64,000 nucleotides of DNA from Lysobacter enzymogenes (GTDB lineage Bacteria; Pseudomonadota; Gammaproteobacteria; Xanthomonadales; Xanthomonadaceae), in contig NZ_CP067395.1 of the NCBI RefSeq assembly GCF_017355525.1, positions 5,840,501-5,904,500 of the forward strand. The letters run 5' to 3'. Made by a program: the position numbers and the translations under genes. Under the pieces are notes generated by a model, which searched no databases, was not told the DNA's origin, and saw only the letters and a list, made by a program, of their open reading frames with translations. Below are positions 57,494 through 64,000 of the stretch, piece by piece (position 1 is the stretch's first letter; every line of letters begins with the position of its first letter).

Positions 57494-57892
57494 TCACCAC
57501 TCGCGCCAGGGCTCGGTCGGGTCGTCCTCGCCGCGCAGCGCGCCGATCTCGGCCAGCGCGCCGCGGATCAGTTCGCACAGGCCTTCGCGCTGGTCGGTCT
57601 CGATCAGGTTGTAGCGGCAGCGCGCGTTGAGCGCGTTGAGCGCGCGCACCGCCTGTTCCACCGCCGCGCGCGCGCTGCGGTCCAGCGCCGCGGGCGAGGG
57701 CACCCGCTCGCCGTCGCCGGCGACGTTGCGCAGGCTGGCCAGGAAGCGTTCGAGGATGCGCTCGCATTCGTCGATCTCGGCCGCGCCGTAGCCGGCGTCG
57801 GCGCCGTCCTGGGCGACGTCCTCCATGAAGCTGCGCATGCCGTCGAGAATCTCGTGCTTGAGCTCGACGTAATCGTTGGTCTCCACCTGCAC
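57494..57892 (-). CDS. Hypothetical cytoplasmic protein
   Basis: 132 residues from a GTG. The protein is acidic and helical, with ELKHEILDGMRSFMEDVAQD and RYNLIETDQREGLCELIRGA. No family is recognised, and there is no signal peptide or membrane segment. It sits alone, divergent from a diguanylate cyclase gene; whether the two share a regulator cannot be seen. Confidence 0.55.
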   Translation of the reverse strand: MQVETNDYVELKHEILDGMRSFMEDVAQDGADAGYGAAEIDECERILERFLASLRNVAGDGERVPSPAALDRSARAAVEQAVRALNALNARCRYNLIETDQREGLCELIRGALAEIGALRGEDDPTEPWREW

Positions 57893-58153
57893 CCGTTGCC
57901 TCCCTCGCCGTTGCGGCCCGCGCGATCGATCCTATCGGCGCGACATTGCAGGCGAAGGAAAGCCCACCGTGCCGCGGTCGCGGCCGCGGTGTGACCGCCG
58001 TCGCCGCGGCGTCGCCGCGCGCCGCCCGTCGCGCGGCCGCGCCACCCCCGCGCCGGCGCTTGCTAGACTGCCGGCGCCGGCCGCGCATCGCGGCGCGGCC
58101 GTTTGGAAGCCGACCGTCACCTCCACCGCGACCGTCACCGTCCCGACACCGCC

Positions 58154-59245
58154 GTGCAAAAACCCGCCACGCCCGCCAACGAAGCCCAGCGCCTGCAGGC
58201 GCTGCGCAGCTACGACATCCTCGACACCCCGCCGGAACGCGACTTCGACGACCTGGTCGCGATCGCCGCGGCGGTGTGCGACGTGCCGATCGCCTTGGTC
58301 AGCCTGATCGACGAGCAGCGCCAATGGTTCAAGGCGCGGCTGGGCCTGGGCGCCGCGCAGACGCCGCGCGAACTGGCGTTCTGCGCGCACGCGATCCTGA
58401 GCCCGGACCGCCCGCTGATCGTCCCCGACGCGCGCGACGACGCGCGCTTCGCCGACAACCCGCTGGTGCTCGACGATCCCAATATCCGCTTCTACGCCGG
58501 CGCGCCGCTGGTGACGCCGGGCGGCGAAGCGCTGGGTACCCTGTGCGTGATCGACACCCGCCCGCGCGAGTTGCCCGAGCGCCAGCAGCAGGCGCTGACC
58601 GCATTGTCGCGGCAGGCCTCGCGGGCGATGGAGCTGCGCCGGGTCAGCCGCGCGCTGGCGCGGCAGTTGCAGGAAAGCGATTGGTACGAGCGCCGCCTGC
58701 TCGACTACCAGGGCGAGCTCGAAGCCAGCCACGCCGCGTTGCAGGCCAGCAACGCCGACCTCACCGCGCTGACCCGCACCGACGCGCTGACCGGGCTGCC
58801 GAACCGGCGCGCGTTCGCGTTGGCGATGGAGCAGGCGGTGGCGCGCAGTGGGCAGGCCGCGCCGTTGCAGGTGGCGATGCTCGACATCGATCATTTCAAG
58901 ACCATCAACGACGTGCACGGCCACGCCGAGGGCGACCGCGTGCTGCAGACCGTGGCCGACACGCTGCGGCTGTACTCGGCCGGGCCCAACAGCGTGGCGC
59001 GCTACGGCGGCGAGGAATTCCTGATGCTGTTCGAAGCGCCGCTGCACCAGGCGCTGGTGCAGTGCGAGTTCGTGCGCGAAGCGATCGCCAACCTGCCGCT
59101 GGGCCTGCCGCTGACGGTCAGCATCGGCCTGGCCGGCTACCGCGCCGGCGAGGACAGCGCGGCGACGTTCGCGCGCGCCGATGCGGCCTTGTATGCGGCC
59201 AAGCGCGGCGGGCGCAACCGGGTGGTGTTGGCCGAGCCGGAGTGA
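58154..59245 (+). CDS. GAF-GGDEF diguanylate cyclase
   Basis: 363 residues from a GTG; a TTG at 58103 is also open. A GAF domain (about 15-170, LRSYDILDTPPERDFDDLVA) is followed by a coiled coil and a GGDEF domain. The active site is intact with the variant GGEEF at 285-289. The I-site position (RxxD five residues earlier) reads AGPN, so product feedback inhibition is probably missing. There are no membrane segments. Confidence 0.9.
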   Translation: MQKPATPANEAQRLQALRSYDILDTPPERDFDDLVAIAAAVCDVPIALVSLIDEQRQWFKARLGLGAAQTPRELAFCAHAILSPDRPLIVPDARDDARFADNPLVLDDPNIRFYAGAPLVTPGGEALGTLCVIDTRPRELPERQQQALTALSRQASRAMELRRVSRALARQLQESDWYERRLLDYQGELEASHAALQASNADLTALTRTDALTGLPNRRAFALAMEQAVARSGQAAPLQVAMLDIDHFKTINDVHGHAEGDRVLQTVADTLRLYSAGPNSVARYGGEEFLMLFEAPLHQALVQCEFVREAIANLPLGLPLTVSIGLAGYRAGEDSAATFARADAALYAAKRGGRNRVVLAEPE

Positions 59246-59272
59246 GCGCTGCGCGGCGGGCGGACTTGCGCA

Positions 59273-59361
59273 GTTGTGGGAGGGCCTTCAGGCCCGAGGC
59301 TGCGCGCCCGGATCGCCGCGACCTGAGCGAACAGCCTCGGGCCTGAAGGCCCCCCACAACG
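59273..59361. repeat. Full palindrome of the GTGGGAGGG-TTCAGGCCCGA family
   Basis: TTGTGGGAGGGCCTTCAGGC at the left is inverted as CCTGAAGGCCCCCCACAA at the right, with GAGGCTGCGCGCCCGGATCG in the centre. Related half units occur at 24426-24472 and about 45588-45615. It lies between convergent genes. Confidence 0.78.
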
Positions 59362-59408
59362 TCGGTTGAAGCTTCGCCGCACCGTTGGCGAAGCCCGCAC
59401 CGCAAGCT

Positions 59409-60029
59409 TCAGCGATAGATCCGCTCGCGTTCGGCCTGCAAGCGCTGGCGCAGGTATTCGTCGCGGGTCAGTCCATCGGGAAACTGCCGCATCTTCATGG
59501 TGTCGGCGACGATCTGCGCTTCGCTGCGCTTGTACGCCTGGAACTTCGGATCGTGCGCCTGCTGCTCGGCCCAGGCCTGCTCGCGCTGCTGCGCCTGGGC
59601 TTTGTAGCGCTGGGCCAGGCGCTGCACCATCAGCGCCTGTTGCGCCTCGTCGGGCACGGTGGCCTGGATCAGGCCGACCCGCAGCAGCATGGTTTCGCCG
59701 GCCGACAATTCGTCGGCCTGCTCGTAACGTTCGACCTGCGCCTGCAAGGCCTGCGCGCGGCGTTCGCGCTCGGCCGGGCCGAGGGTCTTGGCCTCGCGGA
59801 AGAACCGCTTGGCTTCGTCCTGGAATTCGCGCCGCTGCTGGAACTGCCGCCCCTGCGGCGTGGCCAGCATCGCGTGCAGGGTGGCGCCGCCGCCGGCATC
59901 GCCGCCGGCCTGCGCCAGCGGCGCGGCCTTGGCGCCGCCTGCGGCGCCCGGTCGCCAGCCCAGGCTGACCGCCGCGGCGAAAGCCGCGACGGTCAGGGCC
60001 AGGCCGAGCATGACGGTGTTGCGCTTCAT
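59409..60029 (-). CDS. Membrane-anchored helical protein, possible esterase partner
   Basis: 206 residues from the ATG giving MKRNTVMLGLALTVAAFAAA; one N-terminal membrane anchor (about 5-25). The rest is almost entirely charged helix (FQDEAKRFFREAKTLGPAER, YKAQAQQREQAWAEQQAH). This recalls the helical, membrane-anchored chaperones of secreted lipases, but the motifs known for LifO are not seen. It lies 13 bases downstream of the esterase gene. The pairing is the only basis for suggesting a folding helper. Confidence 0.5.
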   Translation of the reverse strand: MKRNTVMLGLALTVAAFAAAVSLGWRPGAAGGAKAAPLAQAGGDAGGGATLHAMLATPQGRQFQQRREFQDEAKRFFREAKTLGPAERERRAQALQAQVERYEQADELSAGETMLLRVGLIQATVPDEAQQALMVQRLAQRYKAQAQQREQAWAEQQAHDPKFQAYKRSEAQIVADTMKMRQFPDGLTRDEYLRQRLQAERERIYR

Positions 60030-60042
60030 GCCGGCGCTCCGG

Positions 60043-61446
60043 TCACAGCAGCTGGTCGACCAGCCAGTACAAGAAGTTGAACGGTTTGGCCTTGTCGGCC
60101 GCATCGCTGCTCTCGCTGGCGTCGAGCACCTTGCCGTTGCCGTCCAGCACCGAGTCGATGAAGTTCTTCAACTGCAGGTTCTGCGCCTGCACGTCGCCGT
60201 TCTTGAAATCGACGATGGTGGTGCAGTGGCTCTCGTTGAGCGCGCGGTACTGCGGGAAATAGCCGCCGAAGTTGTCCAGCGTGTTGAGCCGCGCCGACAG
60301 GCGCTGGGTGTCGGTGCCCCATTTGGCGTGGATCAGCGCTTCCTTCGCGGCCTGGTTCGGCGCCTGCTGGATGTCGTCGTGGAAACGCTCGTAGGAGTAC
60401 GAGGAGTAGTTGAGGTCCTGCCAGAAATGGGTGTGGCCGAGGCGGTCGCCGCCGTACTTGGCCGACAGCGCCGGATAGATCGAGCCCAGTTCGTTGAGAT
60501 CCATTTGCGGCAGGCCGGCGGCGAGGAACTGCAGCGGGCCGTTCGGCGCGTCCAGGCCCCACACGTCGCGGATCTTGGTCATCAGCGGCTGCGAGGGGTA
60601 CTCGGCCGGGTTGCCGTTCTTCGGGGTCGGGAAGATCGGGCCGGAGTCGTCGATCAGGAAGCCGTTGGTCGGCGCGATGTTGCTGCGGAAAGTGTCGTAG
60701 GAAATCAGGCTGCCGGCGCCGCCGGCGCTGCAACCGGTGTTGAGCATCTGCCCCGGCCGCGGCAGGTTGTCCTTGAGCCAGGAAATCACCGCGCGGCTGT
60801 TGCGCAGGCCGTTGTGGTGCCACACCAGCGGCGGCTTCTGCCCGCTGGGATCGTCGTACACCGCGACCTTGTCGCCGCTGTAGATGTCGCCGGTGCAGTA
60901 GGGCACGTAGACCATGTTCCAGCCCTGGGTCTTGACCGCGTCGAACGGGCTGACCCGGGTCACGAATGGGCTGACCAGGCTGGCGCCCGGGTTGAGCAGC
61001 TTCATGTAGTCGTCGGGCACGCCGTTGGGATTGCGCGCGCCGCGCACGCCGGTGGCGCCGGTGCAGCTGGCGTAATCCCAGCACGCGCCGCCGCCTTCCA
61101 TGTAGATGATGGTGTTGGTGGTGTTGGGCACGCGGTTGACGAAGATCTTGTACGGCGAACCGTTGCCGCAGATCGCGCCGGTTTCGGCCGGCAGCTGCAC
61201 CGTCTGCCATTGGTAGTACGCGCCCGGGTCGAAGCCGTCGGCGCGCGCGGCGTCGCGGCTCAGCAGCGGGTAGTGGCCGGTGCGTTGTTGCGGCTGCACC
61301 TTGTTGTCCGCCTTGGGCGGGGAAAACAGGTTGCGCAGCGTCTGGAAAAATCCGTAATCGCCCTGTTCGGCCTGCGAGGGCAGGCTGGATAACGCGACGG
61401 CGCCGCCCACCAGGGCGACGGCGACGTAACGGCTCAATGCGGCCAT
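60043..61446 (-). CDS. Pectin-acetylesterase/Notum-type secreted esterase
   Basis: 467 residues. The signal peptide is about 1-26. The catalytic serine is S240 in NTGCSAGGAG, and an EGGGACWDYASC oxyanion loop and YVPYCTGD segment complete the pattern shared by plant pectin acetylesterases and animal Notum. The C-terminal third has the conserved HFWQDLNYSSYSYERFHDD region and expected cysteine positions. The family removes acetyl or fatty-acyl esters from sugars or proteins. It is exported; the true substrate is unknown. A helical membrane protein gene follows immediately. Confidence 0.75.
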   Translation of the reverse strand: MAALSRYVAVALVGGAVALSSLPSQAEQGDYGFFQTLRNLFSPPKADNKVQPQQRTGHYPLLSRDAARADGFDPGAYYQWQTVQLPAETGAICGNGSPYKIFVNRVPNTTNTIIYMEGGGACWDYASCTGATGVRGARNPNGVPDDYMKLLNPGASLVSPFVTRVSPFDAVKTQGWNMVYVPYCTGDIYSGDKVAVYDDPSGQKPPLVWHHNGLRNSRAVISWLKDNLPRPGQMLNTGCSAGGAGSLISYDTFRSNIAPTNGFLIDDSGPIFPTPKNGNPAEYPSQPLMTKIRDVWGLDAPNGPLQFLAAGLPQMDLNELGSIYPALSAKYGGDRLGHTHFWQDLNYSSYSYERFHDDIQQAPNQAAKEALIHAKWGTDTQRLSARLNTLDNFGGYFPQYRALNESHCTTIVDFKNGDVQAQNLQLKNFIDSVLDGNGKVLDASESSDAADKAKPFNFLYWLVDQLL

Positions 61447-61873
61447 GAGTCCTCTCCTGTGATCGTCATGAAGGCAGAGCGAAACGCGCTTCCGGCGCGT
61501 GCTAGGGCGTGCGCGCGGCCGGTTCCTCTCCGTACTGCAGCGTCTGGATAACGGCGCGGAGCGGGCGGGGTCAATCGGCGGCGCGGGAGTTTGCCCGCGC
61601 GCGGGAAGATTGGCCGCGAATGGGGCCGCGGCTGGCCGTTATTGCCCCGCTGGCGGGGGTGCGGGAGCGCGTTGTGCGGCGCGGGTTCGTGCGCTGCACC
61701 ATGTGACCGCTATCGATGAATTCGGCGGTGGAGGCTGCGTTGCGGTGCGGAGGTTTCGTCGCAGGTGCGTTGCCGCGGCTCGCGCCGCAGGGGCTCCGGC
61801 GGACACGTATCCCGACTGTAGGAGCGGCGCGAGCCGCGACCGCGCCAATCCAACTACGACGAAGCGAACGCCG
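61447..61873. other. Intergenic region
   Basis: This 427-base space between two minus-strand genes holds no supported gene. At 61815-61848 is a REP-like half unit, CTGTAGGAGCGGCGCGAGCC with following CGACCGCG, of the family at 2766, 2831 and 40543. A second, degenerate half (TTTCGTCGCAGGTGCGTTGC) precedes it. The segment 61620-61700 shows no terminator. Confidence 0.6.
61815..61848. repeat. REP-like half unit, CTGTAGGAGCG family
   Basis: CTGTAGGAGCGGCGCGAGCC and the following GCGACCGCG match the unit at 2766-2798 with a few base changes. Confidence 0.65.
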
Positions 61874-62806
61874 CTACTCGCCCGGCACCGCTCCCGCCGT
61901 CGCCGCCGACGACGCGCGCTGGCGCGCCAGCAACGCCTCGCGCCGGGCGATATACGCGTTCGACCCGAGAATGATCGCCGCGCCGATCACCGTGTAGCGG
62001 TCCAGGCCTTCGCCGAACCACAGCCAGCCGGCGATCGACACCAGCGGCAATTGCACGAAGCTGATCGGCGTCAGCGCCGAGACTTCGCCGAGCTTGAGCG
62101 CATGCGTCCACAGCACCTGCCCGCCGGTGCCGAACACGCCGGCGGCGACGATCCAGACCCAGGCCGTGCCCTGCGGCCACTGCCACACGAACAGGGCCGG
62201 GATCAGCGACATCGGCACCCAGAACGAATAGGTGTACAGGACGATGGTGTTGGCCGAATCGACCTTCGACAGCTGCTTGATCTGGATCGCGATGACCCCG
62301 CCGAGCACCGCCGCGGCCAGCGCGGCGAGGCTGTCGACGGAGAACTCGGTCGAGCCCGGCCGCACGATCACCAGCACGCCGACGAAGCCGGCGGCGACCG
62401 CGGCCCAGCGCCGCGCGCGCACCTGTTCGTGCAGGAACAGCGCCGCGGCGATGGTGACGAAGATCGGCGTCGAATAGGTCAGCGAGATCGCCTGCGCCAA
62501 CGGCAGATGGCCGATCGCCCAGAACCCGCACAGCATCGAGACGATGCCGATCGCGCAGCGCACGAAGTACTTGGGCAGCTGGCGCGTGCGCAGTTCGGCG
62601 CGGCGCGCGCTGAGCAGCAGCGGCAGCACCGCCAGCAGGCCGAACAGGTTGCGGAAGAACGCGACTTCGAAGGTGTGCAGCGACTGCGAGGCCAGGCGGA
62701 TGGCGATCGCCATGACCCCGAAGCTCAGCGTGCTCGCCAGCATCAGGCCGGCGGCGCGCATCGGTTGCGTCGGTGGGGGCGTCGCGGCGGGCGCGGCCGC
62801 GCTCAC
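61874..62806 (-). CDS. EamA/DMT-superfamily transporter
   Basis: 310 residues from a GTG that overlaps the murB stop; an ATG 15 codons later (62761) is the alternative. Ten hydrophobic segments in two five-helix EamA units are expected (for example LMLASTLSFGVMAIAIRLAS and VIGAAIILGSNAYIARREAL). The family exports small metabolites. No substrate clue is present. It follows murB on the same strand, so it may be cotranscribed with it. Confidence 0.82.
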   Translation of the reverse strand: MSAAAPAATPPPTQPMRAAGLMLASTLSFGVMAIAIRLASQSLHTFEVAFFRNLFGLLAVLPLLLSARRAELRTRQLPKYFVRCAIGIVSMLCGFWAIGHLPLAQAISLTYSTPIFVTIAAALFLHEQVRARRWAAVAAGFVGVLVIVRPGSTEFSVDSLAALAAAVLGGVIAIQIKQLSKVDSANTIVLYTYSFWVPMSLIPALFVWQWPQGTAWVWIVAAGVFGTGGQVLWTHALKLGEVSALTPISFVQLPLVSIAGWLWFGEGLDRYTVIGAAIILGSNAYIARREALLARQRASSAATAGAVPGE

Positions 62807-63843
62807 CAGCGCGCGCCGACGATGCGCGGTTCGGGTTCGATCGCCACGCCGAAGCGCGCGCGTACCGATTCGGCGATGCGCCGGGCCAGATCGAGCAACT
62901 GCGCGCCGCTGGCGCCGCCGTGGTTGACCAGCACCAGCGCATGCGCGGCGGACACGCCGGCGTCGCCGTCGCGATGGCCCTTCCAGCCGCAGGCGTCGAT
63001 CAGCCACGCGGCCGAGAGCTTGCGCGTGGCCTCGCCGTCGCCGCGGAACGCCGGCATCGACGGATGCTGCGCCAGCAAGGCCTCGGCCTGCGCCGCCGGC
63101 ACGATCGGGTTCTTGAAGAAGCTGCCGGCGTTGCCGAGCACGGCCGGGTCGGGCAGTTTGCGCTGGCGGATCGCGATCACCGCCTCGGCGACCTGCGAAG
63201 GCGTCGGCGCGTGGATGCCGCGCGCGGCCAGTTCCTCGCCGATGCCGGCGTAGTCGAGCTTCGGCGCGGCACGGCGCGGCAGCGCGAACTCGACCGCGGT
63301 GATCAGGAAACGGTCGGCTTCGCGCTTGAACAGGCTGTCGCGGTAGGCGAACGCGCAGGCGGCGTTGTCGAAGCGGTGCCATTGCCCGGTCGCCGGCTCG
63401 TAGGCCTCGACCGCGTGCACGAACTCGCGCACTTCCACGCCGTAGGCGCCGATGTTCTGGATCGGCGAGGCGCCGACGGTGCCCGGGATCAGGGCCAGGT
63501 TCTCGAGCCCGGCGTAGCCCTCGGCCAGGGTCTGCATGACGAAGCCGTGCCAGACCGTGCCGGCGTCGGCGCGCACGATCGCGCGTTCGCCGTCGCCGTC
63601 CAGCGCGCGCACCGCGCGGCCGCTGAGTTCGAGCACGGCGCCGTCGGGATCGCCGGCGAACAGCAGGTTGCTGCCGCCGCCGATCGCCAGCGCCAGCCCG
63701 TCGCGCAACGGCGGCGCGGCCAGCGCTTCGGGCAGGGCGTCGGCGCTGTCGACCGAGACCAGCCACGGCGCGCGCGCGGCGACGCCGAAGGTGTTGCGCG
63801 ATTGCAGCGGCGCATCGCGCACGATGCGGACATTCGGGCTCAT
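62803..63843 (-). CDS. murB: UDP-N-acetylenolpyruvoylglucosamine reductase (type I)
   Basis: 346 residues. MurB reduces UDP-GlcNAc-enolpyruvate to UDP-MurNAc in peptidoglycan precursor synthesis, using FAD and NADPH. The FAD signature LAIGGGSNLLF, the segment IPGTVGASPIQNIGAYGVEV and the catalytic S241 in GNAGSFFKNP are all present; the layout matches type I MurB, as in E. coli. The ATG is preceded by no other open start in range. The stop overlaps the next gene. Confidence 0.95.
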   Translation of the reverse strand: MSPNVRIVRDAPLQSRNTFGVAARAPWLVSVDSADALPEALAAPPLRDGLALAIGGGSNLLFAGDPDGAVLELSGRAVRALDGDGERAIVRADAGTVWHGFVMQTLAEGYAGLENLALIPGTVGASPIQNIGAYGVEVREFVHAVEAYEPATGQWHRFDNAACAFAYRDSLFKREADRFLITAVEFALPRRAAPKLDYAGIGEELAARGIHAPTPSQVAEAVIAIRQRKLPDPAVLGNAGSFFKNPIVPAAQAEALLAQHPSMPAFRGDGEATRKLSAAWLIDACGWKGHRDGDAGVSAAHALVLVNHGGASGAQLLDLARRIAESVRARFGVAIEPEPRIVGARW

Positions 63844-63916
63844 GCGCGCTGGGACCGGGCGTTGGCGTGGGAAAGCGGAATGGCGGCGGCTCGGGGCGTT
63901 CGGCTAGGGCGACGGC

Positions 63917-64000
63917 TCAGATCTGCGGCGGCACGTGGCCGCGGCTCGGGGCTTCCTTGCGCCGGCGGATCGCGTCGACGCATTCGCCGATCAGCGCCGG
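63917..64000 (-). CDS. C-terminal end of an unidentified gene (partial)
   Basis: On the minus strand an open frame enters at base 64000 and ends at 63917-63919. It reads PALIGECVDAIRRRKEAPSR then GHVPPQI. The 27 visible residues are too few to assign a family; the gene continues beyond the window. It precedes murB on the same strand with a 73-base gap, so it may be the first part of the murB transcript. Confidence 0.5.
   Translation of the reverse strand, partial: PALIGECVDAIRRRKEAPSRGHVPPQI

Noticed and set aside
59409..60029. Lipase-specific foldase (LifO/LipB) assignment
   Set aside because: It is too short and the conserved foldase motif (RxxFDYxLSALGE) is not present; only the helical, membrane-anchored layout fits.

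Overview
The window is very GC-rich chromosomal DNA from a gammaproteobacterium of the Xanthomonadaceae, almost certainly Lysobacter and most like L. enzymogenes. The strongest evidence is a full prepro-alpha-lytic protease (28802-29995) that matches the classical L. enzymogenes enzyme nearly residue for residue (compared from memory). Other support comes from the gene orders mltG-tmk-holB-pilZ, rpoE-rseA-mucD-lepA-lepB-rnc-era-recO and nagZ-hpt-MTIP, and from the palindromic repeats between genes. No tRNA, rRNA, CRISPR array, insertion sequence or prophage was seen.

Region by region: 1-2279 carries the end of mltG, then tmk, holB and a PilZ gene, each overlapping the next by 4 bases. 2280-3266 has no gene and is built around a large imperfect inverted repeat. 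3267-5336 is a fused beta-oxidation enzyme on the minus strand. 5604-15505 holds the envelope-stress block (sigma E, anti-sigma, Do-type protease) followed by translation and RNA-processing genes. 15582-19170 holds an orphan REC-HPt regulator, an AsmA/YdbH-like protein and a DUF1318 lipoprotein. 19361-24242 holds rlmD, a CYTH protein, nagZ, the purine-salvage pair hpt and MTIP, and a cold-shock gene. 24549-28050 holds an AidB-like flavoprotein, an L,D-transpeptidase and small proteins.

28051-30098 contains a repeat-rich intergenic region and alpha-lytic protease. 30100-35293 is a minus-strand cluster: ECF sigma factor, membrane anti-sigma candidate, YigZ, an MsbA-like ABC exporter and two small coupled genes. 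35572-38481 is a GAF-GAF-GGDEF-EAL protein, facing a VWA lipoprotein. 40679-43833 pairs an aldehyde dehydrogenase with a ThDP-dependent acetolactate-synthase-like enzyme. Then come xseA, ispG and a PAP2 phosphatase.

48019-56770 looks like a surface and secretion region. Two paralogous S8 proteases with PA inserts flank a YadA-type trimeric autotransporter that carries a short collagen-like stretch. The end of the window holds a VOC protein, a GAF-GGDEF cyclase, a pectin-acetylesterase/Notum-type esterase with a helical partner, a DMT transporter, murB and the edge of one more gene.

The genes fit a predatory, exoenzyme-secreting soil bacterium: extracellular proteases and an adhesin, signal peptidase and envelope-stress control for export, and several c-di-GMP proteins. 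Many genes overlap by 1-4 bases and are probably translationally coupled. Several starts are GTG or TTG. A few genes (era, ispG) have a -10-like hexamer placed so that the mRNA could be leaderless. Long open frames antisense to real genes are a product of the GC content and were ignored.
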